Shown here one piece after another: positions 9,316-21,666 of a DNA stretch of 64,000 nt. A model generated the notes under the pieces. The model was not told the origin of the DNA. It did not search any database and worked only from the letters and a program-made list of their open reading frames with translations. Source of the DNA: Paragyromitra xinjiangensis (Eukaryota; Ascomycota; Pezizomycetes; Pezizales; Discinaceae). The DNA lies in the NCBI GenBank assembly GCA_038503065.1, contig JBCAMK010000013.1, forward strand, positions 1,364,001 to 1,428,000. Reading direction: 5' to 3'. The position numbers and the translations under genes were made by a program. Each line of letters opens with the position of its first letter. Position 1 is the first letter of the stretch.

Positions 9316-11560
9316 TGAAGAATATCGTCTTTTTCTGTCCCTCTGAAGCCTAGCCACCCTCGCCTTTGGTCATCCAGTCGCTTCTGATAAAGTATCCAGG
9401 CGCGGTGATGACGATCAATGGATTAGTCCTGTCCACAATCTGACGTTGGCACGAATCATAAAAAGTCACTCGAACGCATACCACAACTTGCTGCTAACAA
9501 CCTTTGTAGGGAAGCCCAAGCGAACTGCTGCCTTCCACCATCTACACAAAAGCAACTACCAGAGAGGTTTTTGACTTCTGACAAATCGCCATTGAGAATT
9601 TTAGCCAGGAAGTTTACCCTAACCTCCAGGTGACATATCTGCAAGGCCACAATGGTCAAGTCCCTGGCCCCACTATCAGAACTACCAGGAGAAGATCGGT
9701 TGTTCGATCCATCAACAGCGTTGCGAATCCGGCTAGTATTCATCTTCATGGGTCACCCAGTAGGCCAACATTTGACGGTATGGCGGCTACTTTCAGGACT
9801 AGGGGGAGTATTGCTAACTAAGGTATCAAATGTTGGGCTGAGAATACTATTGTAACTGACCAGTATAAAGATTATGTTTACACTAATTACTCGCCTCGCA
9901 CTTTGTGGTATCATGACTACGCAGTTTGTAAGTTTTTATCACCCTCTAAACGAAATACCATCTGCCGATAGGCCCACGTACAAACACCACCGCCGAGAAC
10001 GCACCCCATGGCCAAGCAGGTATAGCCATCTACCACCTTCCGATACGGTGCTAGGGTGCCTGTAGACTTTAGCTAATAAAACGTCTCAACATCCTATATC
10101 GTTTCCAGCCCCACTCAAGAAGCTACCCTTGGACTACCTCAGGGCGCTTATGATATCCCGTTAGTAGTAGTAGTAGTAGTAGTAATTCATTTACGTATCC
10201 AACCCTATTATGATATCCCGTTGATTATTGCAGACAAGATTTACCTATCGACTAGAAAAATTTTGCCTCCTGCAACCGAGGATACAAGTCAGTTGATCTA
10301 TCCTCGACATTTTGCAAAAGTCGTCCACTAACTAGAACAACTTAGGTTACTATGGTGATGTGATTCACGCCAACGGCGTTCCGTGGCCTTATCAGGATGT
10401 CGAGCAACGCAAGTACAGGTTTCGTATACTCGATGGCAGTAGTAGATCTTACAAACTTTCGATTGAAGCATCTTCCGACACTAAGATTCCCGTGATGATT
10501 ATCGCTACAGGTAAGTTATCCTTAACCTATCCACCCATTATTCCAACCGATATTGATGTCTGCTAGATGCCGGCTATGTGGAAGTCTCTACTGATACCAA
10601 TAATCTTATCATCGCAATCGCTGAAAGATATGAAATCGTCCTGGACTTTTCCGCCTATGTTGGACAAACAATCACGATGAAAAAACGAAAGAGACTTCAG
10701 TCGCAACGAAGGCTATGCGAATACAGATAAAGTTATACAGTTCCGCGTTGGCACAACAGTTTCTTCCCAAGCTGGTGCGTTCCTAACTAACTCCACAAAT
10801 ATCCCAACCAACCCCGGGCCCAGGCTCTAATGGCATTCTACAGGAAACGGCGCCGTTCCATCGATTCTTGTAAATCTCGATTTCCCCGTCGATGAAGGCA
10901 CCATTGATAGAACCTTTAGGTTTGAACGTTCTAATGGCGAATGGGGAATCAACGGACTTGGCTTTGCAGATGTTGCAAACCGTATTCTTGCAAAATCTAA
11001 TGCTGGAGCCATAGAGGTCTAGAAGTTGATTAATAACTCCGGCGGATGGGCCCACCCAATCCATATCCATCTAGTCAATTTCAAGGTCCTCACTAGAAAT
11101 GGGAGAGGTGTCGAGCCCTACGAGTCTAGTGGGTTTAAGGTAAATCTTTATTTATAATTACTTTCCTATGGGGATGTTGTTTTCCTCGACGAGAATGAGA
11201 CCGCGATTGCTAGATATCACCCCTAGGCTAGGCTGGCCAATATACGCGTAAGTTACACCCACACCACGAATCATATCAACACTAGTCGCTAACTTGTTAA
11301 TAACCCAGTCCACTGTCGCAATACTGTTCATGAAGATCAAGATATGATGGCTGCTTTCGATGTCAACAACACTAAGGGCCAACCCGCTCAGTAGGATATA
11401 TTCTCTGACCCTATGAATCTACTATTCGGGGCGGGTTCCTACACTGGAACCAGCACGACTCAAGTTCAGTCCGTGGTTTTGCCTTACTTTGCTGGCCTTG
11501 AAATTTACCCAAATTTCTCGGCATAGTTTGAAGAAGCTAGAGGATGAGGAAGATCTTTTC
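9316..11560 (+). pseudogene. Decayed bilirubin oxidase (multicopper oxidase) gene
   Basis: Homology to fungal bilirubin oxidases runs through many short frames. From left to right I read a hydrophobic start (LATLAFGHPV), GHNGQVPGPT, SIHLHGSPSR and TFDG (9741-9780), SPRTLWYHDYA (9890-9923), LGLPQGAYDIPL (10130-10160), GDVIHANGVPWPYQDVEQRK and YRFRILDGSSRSYKL (10353-10458), an intact intron at 10511-10566, DAGYVEV and ERYEIVLDFSAYVGQ, NTDKVIQFRVG, FERSNGEWGINGLGFADV, GGWAHPIHIHLVNF (11038-11079), VEPYES, FLDENETA, and HCRNTVHEDQDMMAAFDV (11311-11364). Stops and frame changes break it throughout, for example TAG at 11020-11022 where the family has Trp. A donor-like gtaaat at 11140 has no clear acceptor. 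Two copper-ligand histidines are lost (see findings). The functional ancestor would have been a secreted four-copper oxidase of about 550-600 residues. Confidence 0.88.
10149..10222 (+). repeat. Small internal duplication with a (TAG)7 microsatellite
   Basis: The 14-mer TATGATATCCCGTT occurs at 10149-10162 and again at 10209-10222, exactly 60 bp apart, both encoding the YDIPL segment of the oxidase. Between them lies (TAG)7 starting at 10162. This looks like a local duplication plus repeat expansion in the dead gene. Confidence 0.8.
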
Positions 11561-12106
11561 GTTCATTTATTTTGAGGTTCGGGTTGATTTTCGCACATAC
11601 CCTTCGTATCCGCTTTTTCATTTCATCTTTGTATGGCAATAAACAACTTTATAACCAAGATTATTCTCAGTACCTAAGTATGGATTTCACAGTGAGCACG
11701 AGGGGACCAACCCATAAACACTATCCCAAGAAATAGGAATGATTTTGGGGGATGATAGCCCCTTCCGTTATAATACCCTCGTATAGGAAGCTAAGGCCTA
11801 CCCATAGGCATGCCGCAGAAATCAAGCCACCCTGCGTGTTGCGTCGAGTGACACCTTATGAAGCAATGACATTCATACAATCTTGCTTGCATATAGAAAC
11901 GCAAGCGCAAGAAAATACAATCCATGTTAAATAATAATACAAACCACTACCGATGCAACCAACCAGGCCAACTGACAAGCAAGCCATGAACAGAGAGGAG
12001 AATAAACATGGGCAAACCAAGGTAATAAGAGGAGAAACAGAAGAACAGAAGAAATCTCCAATCCCGTATACAATACATAAACAGCCCACCAGTAAAACAC
12101 TAGAAC
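11561..12106. other. Intergenic stretch
   Basis: No gene seen. The right part, next to the stop of the DUF1776 gene, is probably its 3' UTR. Confidence 0.5.
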
Positions 12107-13629
12107 TTACACCTTCTCCCATTCCACACTTGCCTCGCTTGTACTCGTACTCCCCCACCCGCCCATAAACCCCGTACTAACCTCCTCTCCCCTCCCAGCA
12201 TTCAACATCCATCGTACCAACCCGTCTGGTGCACATTTGCCTAATATCTCATACACTAGACTCCCACTTCCGACTCTCCTTACCGCTTTCGGCCTCACAT
12301 CTGTCAGTGCGTCAAAGACAGCGAGATGTAGCTCCCGTAGACTGCTACCCTTAAATATCCCGCTACTTCCATGGCTACCGATGCTCCTTCCTGATTGCTG
12401 TGCGGCATAGTTCTTTGCATACGCAGCTCTTGCCGCAGGGGCCCAAGAGAGAATATCAGCACGAGCAGCATTGAGGAGCTGAACAGGTTGTGCATTCTTG
12501 CCGCCTATAATGTTGCTGGTGTCAAAAGTGCCAAGTTTCAGATGACATACGTCCACGCCCACTGGCGCAAGTTCGCGTCTCAAGCTCGTTGTCAGAGACT
12601 CAAGGGCAGCGACTGCGGCGGACTCAGCTGCGTGAAAGGGGGGGACGATAGGTGCGATAATGTTAGGGGTTAGAATGAGAAGGCGGGAATTAAATTCGCA
12701 GAGTGTGCGGAGGAAAGACTTGACGGTGACGATTGTAGAGAGGATTTTGAGGTTGAGAGTGTCAGACCAGTGGTCGATTGGGATGGTTTCGACGGGGCCA
12801 GGTGGATAGGCCGTGTCTGGAAGGATTATTACGCCTGAGAGATGGAGACGATGGGGGTGCGCGCCGGGGAAGGAGAGCGTGGGGGTAGAGATGTAGGCGT
12901 TGAATTTCCCGATTGCGGTTTGAGCATTTTCCGTCTAGTCGGGGGGGAATGATTAGTATGAATAGCGACAGTGCAAAGACTGAATCATCGCTCACATCAA
13001 GAATATCGATATTCAACGGTTTAATATCGCTCCTGCCTTCGTTTATAACGACCTGCTCATCCTCAATACTATTCACAACTACAAACACAATAAACCCTCT
13101 TCGCTCCAAATCTAAGGCCAGACTCTTCGACAGTGGGTCATGAGGTGATCCAGCAAGAACTACCCATCCACCACATAATCAGCATTCATCCCAATCCCCC
13201 ATCCTCCTATCCCATATCCTCCTCCTTCCATCCAATCGCAAGGAATGAACACTAACCAACAACTTCTCTCCTCCCCCCATCCGACGCCTTCCTCGCCCTC
13301 CTCTTCTTCCCTCCCTTCTTCCTCTTAGAATAAACATACCCCCCAATCCCCACCGCCGTCCCTAAAAATATCCCAACAGCCCACTTATTATCCTTCGCCC
13401 ACCCAACCACACCGCCTCCCGTAGCCCTCTCGACAATCCTTACCGGCACCGGTGGCGGAGGAGGAGTGGGGCGAACAGATTCCGGAACCCACGTAGAGTT
13501 TGATAGTGACTCTCTAATAGCCGTAGCAGCAGCGTCGGCTTGCTTATCGATTGCATCTGCAACCGAGAAAATGTTCGATTTTAAAGACCAGGCAAAACGG
13601 GAAATTTGTTCTTGTAGCTCGTCCGTCAT
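12107..13629 (-). CDS. DUF1776 family protein, SDR-like, three exons
   Basis: Exons on the minus strand are 13629-13257, 13159-12996 and 12934-12107, giving 454 residues. The introns are 13160-13256 (gttagt...tag) and 12935-12995 (gtgagc, branch tactaat, ctag), and the joins keep frame. The N-terminus has the family pattern: a helical start, STWVPESVRP, a proline run, one membrane segment (WAVGIFLGTAVGIGGYVY) and a basic patch KKGGKKRRARKAS. It continues with VVLAGSPHDPLSKSLALDLERRGF (split here by the intron), a Rossmann-like start. The C-terminal half has RRELAPVGVDVCHLKLGTFDT, as in short-chain dehydrogenases. DUF1776 (PF08643) is fungal and of unknown function; the enzyme activity is unproven. 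The neighbour is the decayed oxidase on the other strand. Confidence 0.9.
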
Positions 13630-15060
13630 TTTGAGGTTTGGTTTCGGTGGTGTTTCGTGGGTTCGAGGCTAGGTGCGGGGTGTAGATAAGGGTCATCATA
13701 GAGTGTGGCGAGCCTGACGTTGATACCGCCAAGCTGCAGGAAGTCACGTGGTTGCGATGATCAACCTTGGTGAGGGTTCAGCTTTGAAAAGCTAACATTC
13801 AGAGAAAATCGTGAGGCTGGTCTAAAATTTGAATGTTCTTAAGTTGAAATAACTAAAACCGGCGCTTGGACTGCGCTGTGATATTGCGAGCACGAGTGAT
13901 GTTTCGTGATCTACAGCGACGAACTAAGTTGAGGCAAACAGTACCTCAACATATGGCGCGTATCAACCGCCTGGACTACCTATAATCTTACCCAGTGACT
14001 TCTCTATGCGACCGGGACCTGGTAATCCCCACAGTGGGCTCTCCCAAGAAACGCACCATTACCCCGCGGCGAACAGTAGCAAAACCCTAGTATTCACCCA
14101 ACTTTAACAGACCGATTATCTCGCGCAACAGTGTTACGTGTTCACGAATTATCACTCACTCCCTCGACCCAAGAACCAGACAAAAAAATCTCAGAATCAT
14201 GAACCTTTCCCAGTCTCCTTCTATTATGGATTACGCCTTAACAAAACAAAACAAAACAAGGCTAATGCAAAAAAAAGGCAAAAAAAAAACACGTAGCTAG
14301 ATAAAAAAACACAATGTATGTCGCTGCAACAAAGGAAATAAAGACAAAAAAAGTTCCCTATAAATTACCCCATTTGAAAGTCCTACCCATTCCCAGCCTT
14401 GTATCCTCCCAAATATCACCAACATTGAAACACAACCAAAAACTGAAGCAAAGAAAAGGAATGAATTTTAAAAAGTAGCTGTACGTAGCAAAAATGGGAG
14501 GGGGTAAAAGAATTTTTTTAATGAATAGAATCAGAAGTTAGAAGTTTTGTAGAATATAAGGTAAAAACAAAAAGAACCCCGTAGCAAATATATATAGAAA
14601 AAAAAGCTACCCATGGGCGCTACGAATCTAATGCCATTACTCCATCTAGAGAAGGCCAAAAAAGAAATGAATGAAATATTGGAAGAAAAAAGAATATCAA
14701 AGTAAAAAGAATAGAAAAAACCACAAGAACAGATGTGCAGTCAAGGGCGCGAGAAAAGAAGATATGGAAGAAAAAAAAAAGTAAACACCATCAAACCCAG
14801 ACGGTGCACGAGGGTAGGCCCAGAAGAGAGATTAACCACAACTATATGTAGAAGACCAACGCAAAGAAAAAAGACGTAGAAATTCCACGAATTCCACAAA
14901 GAAAAAAAGTAGTAGAAGCCAGCCAAGAGGCGAAAGAAGGATGGGAAAAATCACAAAAGAAACGAACAGAGGAAATAGCAACACCCCCCGCCCCGAACAA
15001 AAGTAAAAACAAAGAAAATTCGTCCATCTCAAGCTCCACCCCCTAATAACATTTCCCACC
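13630..15060. other. Spacer between DUF1776 and Nif1-like genes
   Basis: No supportable gene. 14230-14900 is rich in A runs (a repeated AAAAC near 14240) and probably includes the long 3' UTR of the Nif1-like gene. The open frames at 14741-15092 on the minus strand are low-complexity shadows of this A-rich DNA. Confidence 0.55.
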
Positions 15061-18000
15061 TTACTTCTTCTTTTTCGAAGACTTTTCGCCATCCGCTTTA
15101 GTCTTTTTCGCGGCCCTGTCTTCGTCGTCGAGGTATTTATCCTTCCAGATCCAAGAATTACCAGGCATGCTCATTCCCTTTGCCTCAGCCATGCGATAGA
15201 ACTTCGCGGACTTCATCATGTTCTTCTTACATCCCACACCGTTGGCGTAACAGAAGGCGGTTTCCGCAAGGGCATCTGGGTCTCCCCATCCTATAAACCA
15301 CAAAGGTTAGTAAAAAAAACCCCCCTCACAGTAAAACCCTCTTGAAAGTAATAATAACTTACGTCCTGCAATCTCAAAGCACCTAACCGCCAACCCTTTA
15401 TCCATCTCTGTCCCCCACCCATTCATGTGGCTTACGCCCAGCTCATAAATACTCAAAGCAAACTGCGCTCGTCTACCTTTTTTCTCGAATAAATTTACTG
15501 CTCCTCCCTTCATTTCATCGTCCGCAACTTCGCTGCTCGCCAATTCCGTAACTTTTTTCAACCACATCACTCCTTCCTTTGGATTCGCTTTCATTCCCCA
15601 GCCGTGTCTACACGCGAGCGCGTACAAAAGCATGCCCGTAGGATGCCCTCCGTTAGCGGCAAGGCGCAGATGATAAGTTGATTCCTGCAGTGAGCCAGAC
15701 TCATGAAGTTCAATGCCTTTTTGAACATGGTCTTCGGTCGACATAGTAGATGTAGGGGTAGCAGGCGGGATTGCAATTTGCGCCGGTGAGCGTGGGGAAC
15801 GTGGGGATGAAGAAGCTGAGGTATGAGGGCGAGGTCCAGGGGCGAGAAGCTGTGGACGGGAGGCAGAGGGAGAGCGAGAGTAAGTTGCCGCTCTGTCACG
15901 GGCTGGTGGGGCGGGCTGGAGAAATGTCGACGGTGGAGAAGGAGGTGATGGCGGCCTCAAAGGCGATGTGGAGGAATCTGTATGGGCACGAGGCATACCG
16001 GGACGTTGCTGATGTGTTGCCGTATGACCGGGTGGCAGCAGTTGGTCTTGACCAGATCCGAGGAAGATAATAGAATTCCGTTCTAATGTACGACCTCGAG
16101 GGAGGGCGAAGCGTGAATATACGACAGTTGGAGCAGCAACCTCCCCATTTTCCCCAAATTCTTCCGACATACTGACAGGGGTGGGAATAGAATATTCATC
16201 TGGGAATAATGGCGACTGTTCCGGCGATAAACGCTGCGGAATTTTCAGCCCCTGCTTCATGGTGTCCATAGAAGGCCTATTGCTTAACGGCCTCGAGAAA
16301 TTAAACGTTGGTTTTGACGTCCCACCAATCGAGCAAATCGACGGGGATATTGACGGCGTCTGTGAGGCCGCAGATCCCGGTCGCACGAAATGTTCATGCG
16401 TCCCATATAAGGGTGTAGGCGGCCCAAAAGCGAATCCTGAATCACCACCTACGGGAGACGCAGCCATCGATTCCGGACTTACAGCTCTCATTCCAGCAAC
16501 CATAGGCAAAATCATTGGCGCAGGTGAATGTGTAGGGCTTCTCTGCGGGCCAGGATGGTATTGTGGTTCGTGAGACCTACCTACATGTCTCCCCCGATCA
16601 CTCTCGTTCGAATCTTGCCGTGACGGCCTCCGACGCTCGTGCAAATCACCAGGGCCGCCTTGCGACGGGCGCCGATACTGTCCTTCTCCGCTGGGGCTTA
16701 TTGGCGTCGGTGGGCCCGCTCGGTACGGCATGTATTTCACCCCCGACTCCCCAGAGTTCTGTCTATTTGGACTCCTCGGATGTACTCTATTCTCGGACCC
16801 TCTCGAGTCCTGGCGGTGAGGATGCAGGCGATCTGAGTTTCCGCTCCCTTGTCTATGAAGATGCGTGAACATCTCTGATTCCACACTACCCTGCCTCGAC
16901 AACGGCGCGACAAGTCTCTCACGCCCGCTCCCCTGTCTCTGTGGTACCGGGAAAACCTCATTCTCCGCGGAACCCTGTCGAGATAACGGCCCAATACTAG
17001 TCGTGCCGGATGAAGAAGAATCCTGTCTGTAGGGGCGATACTGGTTTGAATCCTGCCTCAAAGGGAGCTGACGGTCTGAGAGTTGTCGTTTTATCGCCGG
17101 AGCCTGTCGATCGGAATCTTGTCGTACGGGATACTGTGGTTGCTCGCTGTCACCAGTTTCAGAATACTGCCTTGGAGGCGGGCGCCTGTTACTCCTGGGG
17201 GGTTGTGATCTTGACCTAGAATATGCGGCTGCATTATCGCGCGATTCACCTCCTTGTGGGATATCCCGTCGTCTATCACGCCCTCTATTTCTGCCTACAA
17301 GCTCATGATGGGGTCCCTGAGGCCCTTGGTGAGGTCTCTGCTGAGGCCCTTGCGGTCCATAGTTTGGTGTTCCTCCATTCGTGACCCCCAAGCGTGGACT
17401 ACCTTCCAATCTTCTCTCCTCTCCCCTAATATCACCAGCCTCAGAGTTCGCTGCACTCCCAACAATAACCGGCCTCATGCTCACTCGCCCAGCCTCGTAC
17501 CCTTCATGCTCCACTCTCTTTACTCCAAGTTGTTGTAAATTAGGTGGGTTACGATCTGGGTTCAGAAAGCCTCCCATGAGTGTGAAATTGCTATCTCTCG
17601 TGCTTGTCGCACCAGACATGACACTATCCCGCTCACTGGCTCTACCATCCTCATCTTCTGTGCTTGCTGAACTTACTGTACTAAATCTTGGATACGAGCT
17701 CACTGGCCTATCCTCCAGAGGCATCGGGGTCGCAATCTGGGGGTCTCCGGGGGTCACAGTTAACCACAAGCTTGGAGAACTCGTAGAATCACGGCCAACA
17801 GTACGGGAACGTGATAGTGGTGACGGTGAGCGCCCAGTCCTACGTAGAGAAGCATGAACTGTAAGTGGCGTTAATGTTGGTGACCCTGTACGGGAACTGG
17901 TGCCCAGCTGCTTGGATAGCAACCGACCCCGGTTGATAAACTCATCGAGAGGTGAGATCTCGGGAGTGAACTCGCCAGCTGGGTGAAGGTGCCGAAAGGA

Positions 18001-18069
18001 AGGTGGTGAAGGATTCCGAGATATTGACGGATCAGTCAGATTGTGGCGGTCCTGGACAGAGCTCCGCAT
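15061..18069 (-). CDS. Nif1-like protein with C-terminal Sel1 repeats, two exons
   Basis: Exons are 18069-15363 and 15290-15061 (978 residues). The 72-bp intron 15291-15362 (gtaagt, ttactaac branch, tag) restores CFEIAGRWGDPDALAE across the join. Residues 1-775 are low-complexity, rich in Ser, Pro, Arg and Gln, with a tract of twelve R-Q-x-S motifs at 300-487. Residues about 776-960 carry Sel1/TPR-like repeats (MSTEDHVQKGIELHESG, YALACRHGWGM, FALSIYELGVSHMNGWG, ETAFCYANGVGCKKN, SAKFYRMAEAKGMSM), ending in a Lys-rich tail. This matches fungal proteins annotated as Sel1 repeat protein or cell-cycle inhibitor Nif1. In fission yeast Nif1 binds and inhibits the Nim1 kinase at mitotic entry. The Sel1 part is certain; the Nif1 name rests on family resemblance. 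Confidence 0.85.
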
Positions 18070-19676
18070 ATTTAGTTTATTTTTATGGAGCTGCTGGTGG
18101 TAGTGTAAAAAGTGAAATAAAGAGGGGCTGTTGTAATTGGGTTGGAAACGAGTGAAGTGAATTTTGAAATTTATTTTTCGACGTGTAAACGAAGAGTAAA
18201 GAGGGCGGAGAAGGTCGAAACGAAGAAACGAGGTTTATCAAAAAAAGTCGAAAATGGTTATCTGATAAGGTGTAGGGGTACGAGCTGAAGGTGGTTAAAA
18301 GAGCGTAGGTTGCCCGTTCCCTGAGTTGGAACCTCAAGGTTTAATAAATAAAAATATCCCTCTTGAAGAATAATTAATAGAAGTAGTTTAGTGGTTGCAG
18401 TTCATTGCACAGTGGAAATAGTAGCAGTAATAGTAGAGAACGAGGGTTGAATCTGCTGAAATTGGCGAGAAGGAACGACAGAACGTAGCAGCAATAGCAG
18501 CGGAAGCAGCATCAGCACGGACAGTTAGTTGATCGAAACCTGGAATGAAACGGTGCCTGCGCCGCCTTGATAGAATCGAAGGAGGGGAAGGATGAGGAGG
18601 CGGACGACACGATGCTGAAGATGATGGGGGAGGGTGGTGAGGGGGGCACCGGGAGGGGGCGGAGAAGGGGAGGAAAAGTGGAGGGAAGTTCAAGAGACTA
18701 AGAAAGAGAGAATCCTGAGGAGATGGACCCCAAGCTGTAGCAGGGGGATGACCAGCGTCGAGGGGGTCGGTCATCCATGGTCCAACCGACATAGGTGAGA
18801 CCAGGGGAAGCCCGCCCAGGCCCTCATTATCTAAGAAGGCAACAATCTGCAGGGTCGGCCCTCGTTACGAGGTTATGGTTACGATTCGTTATATTCGCAG
18901 TATTGGAGATGTATCGACTGTGCTATGTAGATTGGGCTCTCTTGCAGAGTTAATACAAGCAGGAGAGACTCCGTCACCAGGAGGCCTTTTTTTCTCTACA
19001 GAACTCCGCAATACAAATATCTCCCGAAATCCTCAGTGCCAATTCTTGGTCTCGACCGTCTCTGCGGAAGTTCTGTTCACTAGCTTCGGGACGCGTCTCA
19101 AGCCTCCACCTCTTTGGAACGAATGCTCCGAGTGATGGCCGGCTGCCATCAACGGGTACCTGTCAACACCTGCTTCCCCAGACCTTCGCCCACCCCTTTT
19201 CCACCAGTGCCATGAATGTTAAAGATGGACCATACAAATTCAAGAAAGGAAGTCTAATTCCATCTGATCAACACTCCATTCGTCCAAACAGACTGTTGCC
19301 TGCGTTTCAGCATCTCAAGTCGTGAGACTAAGAGTGAGAGAAAGAGAGAGAAAAAAGGGGGGGAGGGTTCTAATAAAGTAGATCTCATCTCCCTCTAATC
19401 TACGATCCTAACCCCTTCCGGACGTGAAAAGCAACTTAATCCGTTGACCAGGTATTTCAATCATTTGCCCTAACCGCATATGATTTGACGGCGGAATAAC
19501 TTTTCACACTCTTGATCTTTTTCCCGTTCGGGCCATTCGCTCGAGGAATCAACGACCCCTAAAACCCTCTAGTCGCCCATCACAGTTGATCCGCAGCCGT
19601 GGTTGACGTTGACATGTATTCCGTGATGGACGTTCTCGTATGATAGTAAGATTAGAGTCTGAATTAGGGAGGATGG
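18070..19676. other. Upstream region of the Nif1-like gene
   Basis: No convincing gene. 18070-18340 is likely the 5' leader. A 134-codon minus-strand frame at 18388-18792 is Pro/Ser-rich and compositionally simple; at most it is a long uORF or leader shadow. A repeat AGAGAGAAAGAGAGAG occurs near 19335. Confidence 0.45.
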
Positions 19677-20162
19677 TTATCTCATTGTGCATGAAAAGGC
19701 ATAACGAATGATAATGCAGTAGCGCGCGTCCGGAATAAAATCATTCTTGCAGCTTTCGGACTCTGGAGTAACACTGAGGGTTACCGTACCTTGGATGGAG
19801 ACTGAACCATGGCAGGATAAGATGAGATCTGGTGCGATAAAATCTACGCGGACATGCGAAGAGATCCAATCTGCATTGTCAGCTGGACCGTCAACGCCAC
19901 GCAAGCTAAGTATCTGTAACGTATGGCTGAATGGCGTACTCGATGATGCAGTTTACCTTGACCAACAGCTGAAGCTGCTGCGCGAGGCCGAAAGGTACAT
20001 TCTCGCGTCGATAAAATTGACGGAATCAAAGTCAACGGGCCCTCGCAAATCATCTCTCTCGTCGAGTGCTTCACCGAGATCAACCACAAAAGGGGCAACA
20101 CCCAAACCATGGGGTTCGGCAAGGCCCCGAAGCCCCCGTTTCGAGTGTTTCACAGATGACAA
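19677..20162 (-). CDS. Possible two-exon hypothetical gene, strand uncertain
   Basis: Two minus-strand frames in the same phase can be joined by removing gtaaac...acttag between about 19954 and 19905. The join yields roughly 145 residues: MSSVKHSKRGLRG, then LGVAPFVVDLGEALDERDD, then SHVRVDFIAPDLILSCHG and SVSIQGTVTLSVTPESESC. The composition is protein-like, but I recognise no family. A plus-strand frame of 149 codons (19747-20196) covers the same bases, so the coding strand is undecided. Confidence 0.22.
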
Positions 20163-20713
20163 GGGCCAGCAAAGGGCACCTAGGGAGGCTTCCTAGGGTC
20201 GCATCGTAGTGCAATTTTGCCTATTGAGGAAACCACGGTTTATGCACAAGAGGACAAGACTTCCGTTTAAAGTAGGACCCTGCGGCTCTTCACATCTCGA
20301 AAACGCAGGTTATGCTTGGCTCTACCCTCACGAGCCACCTGCTACGCGAGCACCAACCAAGCGAGCAAGTACTGCCACACACTAGCCTCCTCGATAGCAT
20401 GGGTAAAGGAAAGAACCGCAGTAGCTCACCACCCAATATTTGTAAATCTACCGGTGCGGGGATGAGGATCTGATTATTTATTTGTGAAGGAAAATCTAGC
20501 AAATTTGTAGCTTCCCAAACGGAATATCCCTACGATTTCTCGATTTCTCTTTGGCATGTGCATTTGTATTTCAACCACAGTCTCAGCTTTGACTTTGCAC
20601 CATAAACACAATCTCTCCTCCCTTTCGCCTAGATCTAAGGGCACACTCCTCATCCCCACAACGAACGAACTCTCACTGCTGTTGATCTCCCGCCCTCGCA
20701 GCCCTTTACCAAA

Positions 20714-21666
20714 ATGTCTCGATTCCTCGCTGTCGACAGTCCTTTCGACCCCTCCCACCGCTACCAAACATCCTGGCTTCTGCCTCCCCTAGTATTAGGG
20801 GGCATCCGCCTCCTCATCAGCGTTTACATTTTCCAGTACATGCTCTACAAAATTGCTTACTCTGCGGTAAACGATGACGGGCTTGTCGCGAAGCAAAGTT
20901 TTAGCTATTTTACAAATATCACCTATTGGAGCTTAGGATTCTATTTCGCATTCGCGGGATTCCATACGGTGGTTTATGCACTGAAGGGGACAGCGCCTCT
21001 ACAACGATGGCCAGTAGTGCTACAATTTATGCATGGACTATTTTGGACCACAATAGTGACATTCCCATTTTTAGTGTATGTTGAACCTGCGTGAGTTTTG
21101 ATGAAGACGACTAGAAACTGATGAAAAAAAACAGAACAATTGTCTTCTGGGGTATCCTCGCAGCCACTAGCTCACCATTCGCAACCGTGGTTAGCGCCTA
21201 CAGCAACGTACGATTCCGTTTGATCTTATAGCCTTTCATTTTATCCATTCTCTATCCCATCTTCGCTAATCTCTTATAGATATCCGGCCATCTCCTAAAC
21301 TCAGTCTTTGCGCTTTTTGAGTTACTTATCACGCGTACCGAGCGTCCGCCTTGGGTCCACCTCCTCTTCTTGATCCTTTTCCTTGCTGCGTACCTTTCTG
21401 TTGCCTATATCACGCACGCGACGCAGGGCTTTTATACATACAACTTCCTCGATCCCGCTACAGGACACGGTAAAGTCACGGCATACTGCTTTGGGATTGC
21501 GATTGCGATTTGTGTTGTTTTCGTTATCGTGTGGCTGGTGGTTTGGGGACGGGTGTCGCTCACGGAGAATGTGTGGGGGGCTAAAGGGAAGTTCTCGAAG
21601 CGGGACGACGAGAAGAGAGGAACAAGGGGGATGGAAGGGCAGGGGGTGGAGGTCAGTAAAGTTTAA
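20714..21666 (+). CDS. Multi-pass membrane protein, AIG1/FAR-17a-like, three exons
   Basis: Exons 20714-21090, 21135-21207 and 21280-21666 give 278 residues. The introns are 21091-21134 (gtgagt...cag, only 44 bp) and 21208-21279 (gtacga...tag). The joins give VEPATIVFWGILAATSS and SAYSNISGHLLNSVFALFE. About six hydrophobic segments span the protein, with a hydrophilic Lys/Arg-rich tail (KGKFSKRDDEKRG). The pattern SYFTNITYWSLGFYFAF, then HLLNSVFALFELL, then THATQGFYTYNFLDP resembles the AIG1/FAR-17a (androgen-induced gene) fold. Some animal members hydrolyse lipid esters using a conserved Thr and His; T at SYFTNIT and H at SGHLLNS are candidates. The membrane nature is sure, the family moderately so. 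Confidence 0.75.

Noticed and set aside
18388..18792. 134-codon minus-strand frame upstream of the Nif1-like gene
   Set aside because: Low-complexity Pro/Ser run without any domain; more likely leader sequence.
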